The translations under genes were made by a program, and so were the position numbers. Shown piece after piece: positions 42,696 to 51,135 of a DNA stretch of 64,000 nt (positions are counted from its first letter, which is position 1; each line of letters begins with the position of its first letter). Source of the stretch: Bog-473 sp963821755 (GTDB lineage: Bacteria; Actinomycetota; Acidimicrobiia; Acidimicrobiales; RAAP-2); contig CAWGEX010000003.1 of the NCBI GenBank assembly GCA_963821755.1, positions 1 through 64,000 of the forward strand, read 5' to 3'. The notes under the pieces are model-generated. The model saw only the letters and a program-made list of their open reading frames with translations. It had not been told where the DNA came from and ran no database searches.

Positions 42696-43519
42696 GTGAG
42701 CACGGTGCACGTGACCACGCCGCGTGACCACAACGAGCCGAGCACGGTGAGTCGAGTGGACGAGCCGGCGCCGCGCCGGGTCCGCTTCCGGTTCTCCAAG
42801 GCCGGGAAGATCCGTTTCACCAGCCACCGTGATGTGGCCCGCATGTGGGAACGGGCGTTGCGACGGAGCCGATTGCCGGTCGCCCTTTCCCAGGGCTTCA
42901 ATCCCCACCCCCTCCTGAGCTTCGGCCTGGCCCTCCCGACCGGGTGCGAGTCCCGGGGCGAGTACCTCGATGCCCGGCTGGAGGAGGCCCGCCCGGGGAC
43001 GGCCCTCTCTCCGAGCTGCCGGGTCTCCTCACGGAATTGCTCCCCGAGGGCATGGCGGTGCAGGCGGCGGCGCCCGTCGGCATGGCGGAGGGTTCGCTGC
43101 AACAAGAGGTAGCATCGTGTACTTGGGAGCTGGAGGTGCTCGGAGTGATCGGTGAGGAGTTGGAAGGGCGGATCGAGCGTGCGCTCGCTGCTCCCAGCCT
43201 CACGGTCCAACGGGAGCGGAAGGGTCGTCAGACCGAAGACGACATCCGACCAGCCATATTGTCGCTTGCGCTCACGGGCGATGACACCTTTGAGCAGGGG
43301 GAACACCAAATGGGCCGCTTTCGGGCCGAATTAGCTACGCATCCGCGCAGCGTTCGACCGAGTGACCTGGTTTCAGCGTTCGGCACCGATGTGGTGCTGG
43401 CGCGGGCTTGTAGAACGCATCAATGGATCGAGCGCGACGGAGCACGGTTCGAGCCGCTTTCGGTAAGCGAGCTCAGAACCGACCTCGTCGTGGAACACGC
43501 CGCAGAGCGTGCCTCATGA
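42696..43519 (+). CDS. TIGR03936 / DUF2344 family protein, interrupted by a frameshift
   Basis: The usual partner of the radical-SAM gene upstream; in other bacteria the two are one polypeptide. From GTG 42696 the frame gives RRVRFRFSKAGKIRFTSHRD, RMWERALRRSRLPVALSQGFNPHP and GLALPTGCESRGEYLDARLEE, all hallmarks. At 42995-42998 a G appears to be missing from a GGGG run; in the other frame the protein goes on as DGPLSELPGLLTELLPEGM and reaches TGA 43519, about 275 codons in all. The last 80 residues diverge from the family and look like a late addition. The break is probably a sequencing indel. Confidence 0.85.
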
Positions 43520-43543
43520 ACGACGCAAGGAGGGCTTTCCCTC

Positions 43544-45193
43544 ATGTCCGAGTCGGATGTCAGCCAGACCCACGAGGGTCCAGTACCGGAGGTCCCGGGG
43601 GGCACTAGCTCACCGGCGGTCCCGCGCGACCCAGCCGGGACCCAATCGAGGAGGCCGCGGATCGGGGACACCCGTCCTGCGCCCCCGGTGCCCGCGGCCG
43701 CCCCGGCGGCCGTCGTGGCGCCGGTCGCGCCCAGGTCACCCCAGAGGCCAGCAGTCGATCCGGCTCAAGCCGGTGGGGCAACCGTGCCAGTGGACCCGGC
43801 CCGGACCGACGCCCCGGGCGGTCCCGAGGTCAATGGAGACGGGGACGCTGCCCCGGGCGGTCGCCGCAGCCGGAGCCGCCGGCGTTCGGGCCGGGAACGC
43901 ACCAAGGGCAAGCAGGTCGGGCGCTACCTGGTCTGTGTCCACGTCGCGCCCGGGATGACCCAGATCGCCATGTTGGAAGGCCGCTCGCTGGTCGAGCACT
44001 ACGTGTCGCGAGCTTCGGACGACACCAACCAGATCGACGGCAACGTCTACCGGGGCCGGGTGCAGAACGTCCTGCCCGGGATGGAGGCGGCCTTCGTCGA
44101 TATCGGCATCCCCAAGAACGCCGTCCTGTACCGGGGCGACGTGCGCTATGACCGGGACGACATCGAAGGGGGGAGCCCCAAGGGAGCCCAGCCCCGGATC
44201 GAGGACGTGCTCAAGGCCGGTCAGACCATCTTGTGCCAGGTGACCAAGAACCCCATCGGGGCCAAGGGCGCCCGGCTGACCCAGGAGGTGTCCCTGCCCG
44301 GGCGCTTCGCCGTGCTGGTGCCCAACAGCTCCGCCTTCGGAATCTCCAAGCGCCTGGGCGACAACGAGCGCCGCCGCCTGCGCCGCATCATCGACGAGGT
44401 CAAGCCGGCGGGGCACGGCCTGATCGTGCGCACGGCGGCCGAAGGAGCCTCGGCCGACGAGCTCCAGCGCGACATCACCACCCTCCTGGAGCAGTGGGAC
44501 AGCATCGAGGCGGCCTCCAAGCTGTCCGATGCCCCCGGCCTGCTCTACCGGGAGCCCGAGCTCTCGGTGCGGATCCTGCGCGAGGAGCTCAACGCCGAGT
44601 ACCGGGGCGTGGTCATTGACGACCGGGCGCTCTTCGAGCAGGTGCGGGACTACGTCCAGGCCGTGAGCCCCGAGCTCTCCGACCGGGTGGAGTACTACGA
44701 CCCGGCCGTGGAGGGCCTGCCCATCTTCGAGCGCTACCACGTGCACGAGCAGCTGCACAAGGCACTCGACCGCAAGGTGTGGTTGCCCTCGGGCGGCTCG
44801 CTCATCATCGAGCGGACCGAGGCGTTGACGGTGATCGACGTGAACACCGGCAAGAACGTGGGCAAGACCAACCTCGAGGAGACGGTCTACCGCAACAACC
44901 TGGAGGCGGCGGAGGAAGTGGCGCGCCAGCTGCGTCTGCGCGACATCGGCGGGATCATCGTGATCGACTTCATCGACATGGAGATCCGGGAGAACCGGGA
45001 CAAGGTGGCCTCGGCCCTGCGCAACGCCCTGGCCCGGGACAAGACCCGGACCCAGGTCTTCGACATCTCCGAGCTCGGCCTGGTCGAGATGACGCGCAAG
45101 CGCATCTCAGAAGGCCTCTTGGAGACCCTGTCCACCGAGTGCGCCGTCTGCAACGGGCGGGGCGTGACGCTGGACGACAGCGTGCTGCGCTAG
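43544..45193 (+). CDS. Ribonuclease E/G
   Basis: A 549-residue endoribonuclease of the RNase E/G family, which processes rRNA and mRNA. A Pro/Ala-rich, then Arg-rich N-terminal extension of about 120 residues precedes the S1 RNA-binding domain (NVYRGRVQNVLPGMEAAFVDIG, about residues 166-187). The catalytic aspartates are in LTVIDVNTGKNVG (about 431) and IIVIDFIDME (about 473), and the zinc-link cysteines are in ECAVCNGRG at the end. ATG 43544 follows AAGGAGG with a 9-nt spacer. The family's C-terminal scaffold is absent. It is upstream of rplU-rpmA, the common order. Confidence 0.95.
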   Translation: MSESDVSQTHEGPVPEVPGGTSSPAVPRDPAGTQSRRPRIGDTRPAPPVPAAAPAAVVAPVAPRSPQRPAVDPAQAGGATVPVDPARTDAPGGPEVNGDGDAAPGGRRSRSRRRSGRERTKGKQVGRYLVCVHVAPGMTQIAMLEGRSLVEHYVSRASDDTNQIDGNVYRGRVQNVLPGMEAAFVDIGIPKNAVLYRGDVRYDRDDIEGGSPKGAQPRIEDVLKAGQTILCQVTKNPIGAKGARLTQEVSLPGRFAVLVPNSSAFGISKRLGDNERRRLRRIIDEVKPAGHGLIVRTAAEGASADELQRDITTLLEQWDSIEAASKLSDAPGLLYREPELSVRILREELNAEYRGVVIDDRALFEQVRDYVQAVSPELSDRVEYYDPAVEGLPIFERYHVHEQLHKALDRKVWLPSGGSLIIERTEALTVIDVNTGKNVGKTNLEETVYRNNLEAAEEVARQLRLRDIGGIIVIDFIDMEIRENRDKVASALRNALARDKTRTQVFDISELGLVEMTRKRISEGLLETLSTECAVCNGRGVTLDDSVLR

Positions 45194-45196
45194 TAT
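45191..45196 (+). promoter_or_regulatory. -10 box, leaderless start of rplU
   Basis: TAGTAT overlaps the rne stop codon and lies 9 nt before ATG 45206. Confidence 0.45.
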
Positions 45197-45205
45197 CACC
45201 TGCTT

Positions 45206-45520
45206 ATGTATGCGGTCATCAAGTCGGGTGGAAAGCAGGAGCGGGTAGCCGAGGGCCAGCGTCTGCGCGTCGAGCTGCTGGGCCAGCCCGTCGGCACCGA
45301 GATCTCCCTGGAGCCGGTTCTCGTGGTGGACGGGGCCACCGTGCTGGCCACGCCGGCCCAGCTGTCCGGCGCCTCGGTCACGGCCAAGGTGGTGGGCGAG
45401 GAGAAGGGCCCCAAGATCAACGCCATGACCTACAAGAACAAGTCCAACCAGCGTCGCCGGTGGGGTCACCGCCAGCACTACGCCACGCTGGAGATCACCG
45501 CCATCACGGCCGCCGGCTGA
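45206..45520 (+). CDS. rplU: Large ribosomal subunit protein bL21
   Basis: A 104-residue ribosomal protein. MYAVIKSGGKQERVAEGQRL, VLVVDGATVLATPAQL and YKNKSNQRRRWGHRQHYA are canonical L21 blocks that bind 23S rRNA. Length is normal. It precedes rpmA by 18 bp, as in nearly all bacteria. Confidence 0.98.
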   Translation: MYAVIKSGGKQERVAEGQRLRVELLGQPVGTEISLEPVLVVDGATVLATPAQLSGASVTAKVVGEEKGPKINAMTYKNKSNQRRRWGHRQHYATLEITAITAAG

Positions 45521-45538
45521 GGGCGTTAGGGAGCCGAT

Positions 45539-45793
45539 ATGTCAAAGACGAAGGGTGGCGGTTCGACCCGCAACGGTCGCGATTCGAGGGCCCAGCGCCT
45601 GGGGGTCAAGGAATTCGACGGCACGGCGGTGACCGCCGGCTCCATCATCGTGCGCCAGCGGGGCACCAAGTTCTATCCCGGTGCGAACGTGGGCCGGGGT
45701 GGCGACGACACGCTGTTCGCCACGGCCGACGGCGTGGTCAAGTTCGGCGCTCGCCGCGGCCGCAAGCACGTCGACGTCGTGACCGGCGTCTGA
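45539..45793 (+). CDS. rpmA: Large ribosomal subunit protein bL27
   Basis: An 84-residue ribosomal protein whose N-terminus reaches the peptidyl-transferase centre. SKTKGGGSTRNGRDSRAQRL, the central GTKFYPGANVGRGGDDTLF and the GVVKFGARRGRKHVDV end are textbook L27. The short start, with no cleavable leader, is the non-Firmicutes form. It is convergent with the VOC gene. Confidence 0.98.
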   Translation: MSKTKGGGSTRNGRDSRAQRLGVKEFDGTAVTAGSIIVRQRGTKFYPGANVGRGGDDTLFATADGVVKFGARRGRKHVDVVTGV

Positions 45794-45820
45794 CGGGCCG
45801 GCCCGCCCTACGGCGCTCGG

Positions 45821-46195
45821 CTACGTGGCTCTGCTCGGGTCGCGCTCGTGTAGTTCGATGGAATTGCCCCACGGATCGTTCAGGAAGGCCTGCCGTCGGC
45901 CCGGGCTGCTCGCGGCCGGGTCACTGACGGTGATGCCCTGGGCCCGCAGCCTCTCGACCACCGCGCCGATGTCCTCGTAGAGGAGGGCAAAGTGTTGGCC
46001 CATGCCATTGGGCGGCGGGAGTTCGATGAGATGGACCTGCTGGTCGCCGGCGTTGAGCCAGGCCCCGGCGATGCCGAAGTCGGGGCGATCGTCGCGCTGG
46101 GTCAGCCCCAGGACATCGGTGTAGAAGACGAGGGCCGCCGGTACGTCGAGGACGTTGAGGGCGACGTGGTCGATGCCGGTTGGCGCTGAGGTCAT
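45821..46195 (-). CDS. VOC (glyoxalase-fold) family protein
   Basis: A 124-residue vicinal-oxygen-chelate protein. GIDHVALNVLDVPAALVFYTDVLGL (in two pieces: the metal His near residue 9 and the FY-DVLGL strand) opens the fold, and the second half has QQVHLIELPPP, the middle metal site, and FLNDPWGNSIELHERDP with the final Glu. It probably binds a divalent metal and a small carbonyl or aromatic compound; no reaction is predictable. Its ATG overlaps the PNP stop as ATGA, so the two are co-translated. Confidence 0.88.
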   Translation of the reverse strand: MTSAPTGIDHVALNVLDVPAALVFYTDVLGLTQRDDRPDFGIAGAWLNAGDQQVHLIELPPPNGMGQHFALLYEDIGAVVERLRAQGITVSDPAASSPGRRQAFLNDPWGNSIELHERDPSRAT

Positions 46196-46977
46196 ATGAG
46201 CGACCCTACGACGTGACGGACCATGGTGGCTACGGTGGGTACGGCCTCCGCGGCCACCTGGGCGATGTCGGTCGAGGTGCCCGCCGCCGCGTTGGTCACC
46301 ACGGCCAGGCCCAGGACGGCGGCCCCGGCGTGCCGGGCGGCAATGGTCTCGATGGCCATGGACATGCCCACCACGTCCGCCCCCAGCTGGCGCAACATGG
46401 CCACCTCGGCCGCCGTCTCGAATTGCGGCCCCAGGACCTGGGCGTACACGCCCTCGCCCGGGGTGGGGACACCGGGAGTGGCCCGGGCCAGCGCACGCAG
46501 CTCGGGGGCGTAGGCGTCCACCATGTCGGTGAACTGGGGCCCCAACAGCGGGGAGCGCCCGGTCAGGTTGATCTGGTCAGACACGGTGACCACCGAACCG
46601 GTGGCCAGGTCCTGGCGGAGGCCGCCGACGGCGGCGGTGAGGAGGACGGTGGAGCATCCAGCGGCGATCCCGGTGCGCAGGGGATGGACCACATCGGCCA
46701 CGTCGAGGCCTTCATAGAGGTGGGCGCGGCCGCCGAAGACGAGGACCATCTTGTCGCCTATGGGCACCGACCAGGCCTCGGCGTGATGGCCGGTGGCGGT
46801 GTAGCGGGGGAAGAACGGCAGGGTGGCCAGCGGCAGTGACGGTCCGGAGCCGCCGAGCAAGGCAGCCGTGCCGGCCAGGCCGCTCCCGAGGATGACCAGC
46901 ACGTCGTGATGCTCGACCCCCGTGCGCCGGGCCAGCTCGCGGGCCGTGCGGAGGGGGCGATCCCCCAAGTCCGTCAT
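46192..46977 (-). CDS. Purine-nucleoside phosphorylase
   Basis: A 261-residue class I/II PNP family enzyme that splits purine nucleosides with phosphate to base and ribose 1-phosphate. VLVILGSGLAGTAALL (about residues 26-41), the phosphate-site strand VLVFGGRAHLYEG (about 78-90), TAAVGGLRQDLATGSVV (about 113-129) and VLGPQFETAAEVAMLRQLG, VGMSMAIETIAARH carry the family's signatures. ATG 46977 has a TAGGGT box 6 nt upstream, so it is probably leaderless. Divergent from the amine oxidase. Confidence 0.92.
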   Translation of the reverse strand: MTDLGDRPLRTARELARRTGVEHHDVLVILGSGLAGTAALLGGSGPSLPLATLPFFPRYTATGHHAEAWSVPIGDKMVLVFGGRAHLYEGLDVADVVHPLRTGIAAGCSTVLLTAAVGGLRQDLATGSVVTVSDQINLTGRSPLLGPQFTDMVDAYAPELRALARATPGVPTPGEGVYAQVLGPQFETAAEVAMLRQLGADVVGMSMAIETIAARHAGAAVLGLAVVTNAAAGTSTDIAQVAAEAVPTVATMVRHVVGSLI

Positions 46978-46983
46978 GCTGGC

Positions 46984-46989
46984 ACCCTA
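46984..46989 (-). promoter_or_regulatory. -10 box, leaderless start of the PNP gene
   Basis: TAGGGT on the minus strand, 6 nt before ATG 46977. With the box at 47013-47018 it forms a compact divergent promoter pair. Confidence 0.45.
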
Positions 46990-47012
46990 CGGGGTCATCG
47001 CCACCGGACGCT

Positions 47013-47018
47013 TAGGAT
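47013..47018 (+). promoter_or_regulatory. -10 box, leaderless start of the amine oxidase
   Basis: TAGGAT lies 9 nt before ATG 47028; no ribosome binding site. Confidence 0.45.
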
Positions 47019-47027
47019 TACGCCGAC

Positions 47028-48956
47028 ATGACCAACCTCCCGCTGCACCCGCTGGCCCCGCTGGCCGGAGACGAGATCACCCGGACCCGCCAGATCGTGG
47101 CCGACAGCGGGCGCACCAGCATCCCCGCCGCCGACGTCCGCTACGCCTACGTCGGCTTGTGCGAGCCCCCCAAGGACCTGGTGCGGGCCTTCGACCGGGG
47201 CGAGGACGTGACGGTCGACCGGCGGGTCCGCCTGCAGCTGCTGCAGGGCCCCGAGGCCAACGTGACCGAGGCCATCGTCTCGGTCACCCGGGGCGAGGTG
47301 GACCTCTGGCGCGAGGTGGCCGGCGTCCGCCCGGGCCTGCAGATGGAAGACGCCATGGCCACCCTGGTGGCGCTGCACGAGCACGCGGACTGGAACGCCG
47401 CGCTGGCCCGGCGGGGGATAGAGGACACCTCGCTGGTCCAGATCGACCCGTGGCCGGCCGGCACCTTCGGGGTGGCCCACGAGGAGGGTCGGCGGATCTT
47501 CCGCTGTCTGGCCTACCTGCGCGACTCGACCGACGACAACGGCTACGCCCGTCCTCTCGAAGGCCTCATGGCCTACGTGGACGGGGGACGGGGCGAGGTG
47601 CTCGAGGTGGTCGACCTCGGCGTGGTGCCCTTCCCGCCCCAAGGGGGGAGTTACTACCCCGAACACAACGGACCGCTGCGCGCCGACCTGCGCCCGATCA
47701 CCATCACCCAGCCCGAGGGGCCGAGCTTCACGGTGGAGGGCAACCTGGTGCGCTGGCAGAAGTGGTCGATGCGGGTCGGCATGGACCCGCACGAGGGGCT
47801 GGTGCTCCACACGGTCGGCTACGAGGACGGCGGTGCCGTCCGCCCGCTGATCTATCGCGCCTCGGTGAGCGAGATGGTGGTCCCCTACGGCCACCCGGGC
47901 CCGATGCACGCCTGGAAGAGCGCCTTCGACGCGGGCGAGTGGGGCCTCGGCCGCATGGCCAATTCGTTGACGCTCGGCTGTGACTGCCTCGGTGAGATCC
48001 ACTACTTCGACGACGTGTTCGCCGACGAGCACGGCAAGCCCCGGACGCGGGCCAACGCCATCTGCATGCACGAGGAGGACTACGGCATCCTCTGGAAGCA
48101 CGTCGACCTGCCGTCGGGGCGAACCGAGGTGCGCCGCTCCCGGCGACTGGTCATCAGCTCCATCGCCACCGTCGGCAATTACGAGTACGGCTTCTACTGG
48201 TACTTCTATCTGGACGGGACGGTGCAGCTGGAAGTCAAGCTGTCGGGCATCATGTCGACCATGGGTGTCGACGGCGACGACCCCGGACCGCACGCCAACA
48301 TGATCGCCCCGGGCCTGGCCGCGCCGTACCACCAGCACATGTTCAACGTCCGTCTCGACATCGAGATCGACGGTCCGGATAACTCGGTGTTCGAGGTCGA
48401 CACGCTGCCCTCGCCGCCCGGCGAGGACAACCCGTGGAACAATGCCTTCGCTCCGACGGCGACGCTGTTGGACAGCGAGCTGGCGGCCCGTCGCCGGGTC
48501 GACCCGTCCCGGAGCCGGATCTGGAAGATCGCCAACCGCTCCAAGACCAATGGTGTGGGCCAGCCCACGGCCTACAAGCTGTTGCCGGCCTCGACCCCGA
48601 CACTGCTGGCTGATCCGGGATCGAGCGTCGGGCGCCGGGCTGCGTTCGCCGCCGAGAACCTCTGGGTGACCCCCTTCGACGAGGAAGAGCGCCGGGCGGC
48701 CGGCGAGTACCCCAACCAGTCCAACGGGGGCGAGGGCCTGCCCGCGTGGACGGCCCGGGACCGGGCGATCGTCGACACCGACATCGTGCTGTGGCACTCC
48801 TTCGGAGTCACGCACCTGCCCCGGCCCGAGGACTGGCCCGTGATGCCGGTGGAGTACACCGGCTTCTCGCTGATCCCCGTCGGCTTCTTCGACCGCAATC
48901 CGGCGCTCGACGTGCCGCCCTCATCGCCGGGAGGCGGGCACTGTCATGCCGAGTGA
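47028..48956 (+). CDS. Primary (copper) amine oxidase
   Basis: A 642-residue enzyme that oxidises primary amines to aldehydes, releasing ammonia and hydrogen peroxide, using copper and a self-made topaquinone. The cofactor tyrosine is in VGNYEYGFYW at about residue 384-385, copper His ligands are in YHQHMFNVRLDIE (about 430-442) and the late HSFGVTHLPRPEDWPVMP. NSLTLGCDCLGEIHYFD is a further family block. There is no signal peptide, so it is cytoplasmic. The metal-dependent regulator downstream overlaps it by 11 bp. Confidence 0.95.
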   Translation: MTNLPLHPLAPLAGDEITRTRQIVADSGRTSIPAADVRYAYVGLCEPPKDLVRAFDRGEDVTVDRRVRLQLLQGPEANVTEAIVSVTRGEVDLWREVAGVRPGLQMEDAMATLVALHEHADWNAALARRGIEDTSLVQIDPWPAGTFGVAHEEGRRIFRCLAYLRDSTDDNGYARPLEGLMAYVDGGRGEVLEVVDLGVVPFPPQGGSYYPEHNGPLRADLRPITITQPEGPSFTVEGNLVRWQKWSMRVGMDPHEGLVLHTVGYEDGGAVRPLIYRASVSEMVVPYGHPGPMHAWKSAFDAGEWGLGRMANSLTLGCDCLGEIHYFDDVFADEHGKPRTRANAICMHEEDYGILWKHVDLPSGRTEVRRSRRLVISSIATVGNYEYGFYWYFYLDGTVQLEVKLSGIMSTMGVDGDDPGPHANMIAPGLAAPYHQHMFNVRLDIEIDGPDNSVFEVDTLPSPPGEDNPWNNAFAPTATLLDSELAARRRVDPSRSRIWKIANRSKTNGVGQPTAYKLLPASTPTLLADPGSSVGRRAAFAAENLWVTPFDEEERRAAGEYPNQSNGGEGLPAWTARDRAIVDTDIVLWHSFGVTHLPRPEDWPVMPVEYTGFSLIPVGFFDRNPALDVPPSSPGGGHCHAE

Positions 48957-49710
48957 GTTTCGGTCTGAGGTTGAAGCTGAGCGTGGGTCTGGGTCGGCGT
49001 CTGAGTCTGCGCCGCCGTCTCGGTCGGAGGCGGTGCACTCTCCGGCGGAGTACCACCCGCCGGTAGAGGAGTACCTCGAGACGATGCTCTCGCTGGCCGA
49101 GGAAGGGGTACCGGTCATTCAAGCTCGCATCGCCGAGCGGTTGGGACGCTCGGCTCCCTCCGTCTCCGAGATGCTGGAGCGACTCACCGACGACGGGTAC
49201 GTCACCCGGCAGGGACGGCGCCTCGACCTGACCGTGCGGGGGCGGGACCTGGCCGAGAAGGTGGTGCGCAAACACCGACTGGCCGAGCGGCTGCTGGTCG
49301 ACGTGATCGGGCTGGAGTGGCACAAGGTGCACCGGGAGGCCGGTCGTTGGGAGCACGTGATATCGGACGACGTCGAGGCCCGGCTGGTCGAGTTGCTCGG
49401 TGACCCCGCCACCTGTCCGCATGGGAACCCGATTCCCGGTTCGCATTCGGCAGCCCCGGCGGCGCCGACGCGTCCACTGGGGGAGGTGGGCGCGGGGGAG
49501 CGGGTGCGCCTGCTGCGCATCAGCGAAGAGGTGGAGCTCAACATGGGCTCCCTGGCCCTGCTCGACCACGGGGGGTTCATCCCCGGGGCCTGTGCGGTGG
49601 TCGACGGCCGCGACGGCGAGGGGACGGTCGAAGTCCGGGTGGAGGGCGAGCCGGGCTCGCTGCACCTCCCGGCCGCCTTGTCCGATCGCCTCTTCGTCAG
49701 CGCGGCGTGA
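48946..49710 (+). CDS. DtxR/IdeR-type metal-dependent transcriptional regulator
   Basis: A 254-residue regulator. After a Ser/Glu-rich N-terminal extension of about 30 residues comes the winged helix (VEEYLETMLSLAEEG; IAERLGRSAPSVSEMLERL; YVTRQGRRLDLTVRG), then the dimerisation/metal region (RKHRLAERLLVDVIGLEWHKVHREAGRWEHVIS, in two pieces, with the usual His and Glu ligands) and a C-terminal FeoA/SH3-like domain (VRLLRISEEVELN). DtxR-family proteins sense Fe(II) or Mn(II). Its ATG lies inside the end of the amine oxidase gene, so the two are one unit. Confidence 0.92.
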   Translation: MPSEFRSEVEAERGSGSASESAPPSRSEAVHSPAEYHPPVEEYLETMLSLAEEGVPVIQARIAERLGRSAPSVSEMLERLTDDGYVTRQGRRLDLTVRGRDLAEKVVRKHRLAERLLVDVIGLEWHKVHREAGRWEHVISDDVEARLVELLGDPATCPHGNPIPGSHSAAPAAPTRPLGEVGAGERVRLLRISEEVELNMGSLALLDHGGFIPGACAVVDGRDGEGTVEVRVEGEPGSLHLPAALSDRLFVSAA

Positions 49711-49779
49711 CCGATTGACAGGGTCGACCGAGTGGCGGCGTGGCGGCGCACCGGCGTGGCTCGGTGAACGGGTGAACCT

Positions 49780-51088
49780 GTGACCGTGCGATTGCAAGCC
49801 GATGCGGTCTTCACCGTCGACGCCGACGACACGGTGTGGCAGCCGGGAGCGGTGGAACTCGATGCCGGCCTGATCATCTGGGTCGGGGACCCGACGGCGA
49901 CGCCGGCCGCGCCCGACACGACGGTACGGGACATGGGCGGGCTCCTCATGCCGGGCCTGGTCAACTGCCACGGCCACTCGCCGATGACGCTGTTGCGCAG
50001 CGCCGGGGACGGCCTGCCCCTCGAGCGATGGCTCAACGAGGCGGTGTGGCCCCGTGAAGCCCGGCTCACCGACGACGATGTCTACTGGGGGATGATGCTC
50101 GGGGCGGACGAATTGCTGGGCAATGGCGTGACCACTACCTGCGAGCAGTACCGGCACCCCGGCATCGTGGCGGAGGCCGCCGTGGATTCGGGGATCCGCT
50201 GTCTGCTGACGCCGGGGATCTTCGACGTGCCAGGTCACGGTCCCGAAGGCGAGTGGCAGTTCCAACTGGCCGAGGCCTGCCGCCTGTTCGACGAGATGGA
50301 CGGCCGGGCGGGCCGGCTGCACCTGGGTTTCGGTCCCCATGCCGCCTACAGCCTGCCGCCCGAGGGTCTCCGTGCGGTGGCCAAGGAGGCGCAGCAGCGC
50401 GACGCCCTGATCCAGATCCATCTGGCCGAGACTGAGGCCGAGGGCCGGGTGGTCGAGGAGCGTCACGGCGTCGGGGCGCCGGCCCACCTGGCCCGGCAGG
50501 GCGTGTTCGACGGGCGAGTCCTGGCGGCGCACTGTGTCTGGCTCGATGAGGAGGAGATGGACGTCATGGCCGCCCACGACGTGGCGGTGGCGCACTGTCC
50601 GGGCTCCAACGGCAAGTTGGGCGCCGGCGTGGCCAAGCTGACCCGCATGCTTGCGCATGGACTCCGGGTGGGGCTGGGCACCGACGGTCCGGCCTCCAAC
50701 GACGACCTCCACCTGTGGGACGAGATGCGTCTGGCCGCCATCCTGGCCCGGGCCTCGGCGACCGATCCCGGCGCGTTGGGTTCGGCCGAGGCCCTTCGCC
50801 TGGCCACCCGGGGCGGCGCCGAGGCGTTGAGGCTGCCGGTGGGGTCACTCGAGGTGGGCCGAGCCGCCGACGTCATCCGACTGAACACCGACGACGCCCG
50901 CTTCACCCCAGCGGTCAACCAGGCGGAGCTGCTGGGCCACCTGGTCTGGGCGGGCGCCGGGCACCTGGTGACCGACGTCTGGGTGGGGGGCGTGGCGGTG
51001 GTGACCGAGGGTGCCAGCTACGCAGATCGACGGCCAGCGGGCCCGGTTCGAGGTGGGGCAGAGGGCCCGGCGACTGGCCGGCGTCTAG
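49780..51088 (+). CDS. Amidohydrolase family deaminase (TRZ/ATZ type), end frameshifted
   Basis: A zinc amidohydrolase of the SAH/MTA/guanine deaminase-like group. The first metal motif is NCHGHSPMTLLRSAGD (about residues 64-79), IQIHLAETEAEGRVVEE (about 208-224) and LAAHCVWLDEEEMDVMA carry further His, and GLGTDGPASNDDLHLWDEM (about 298-316) the catalytic Asp. The last part reads wrongly in the main frame; dropping one base near 51010-51021 gives TQIDGQRARFEVGQRARRLAGV and a TAG at 51088, the normal ending (about 435 residues). The unrepaired frame runs on to 51123, close to the obg start. GTG 49780 is the start. Confidence 0.88.
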
Positions 51089-51120
51089 CGGCCCGGTCCT
51101 CCCACCGGCGCGTTGGCTCG

Positions 51121-51126
51121 TAGGCT
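51121..51126 (+). promoter_or_regulatory. -10 box, leaderless start of obg
   Basis: TAGGCT lies 9 nt before ATG 51136, with no ribosome binding site. Confidence 0.45.
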
Positions 51127-51135
51127 GACACGCCC

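Noticed and set aside
46995..48815. 606-codon minus-strand frame opposite the amine oxidase
   Set aside because: Antisense shadow; the plus strand holds a complete topaquinone enzyme.
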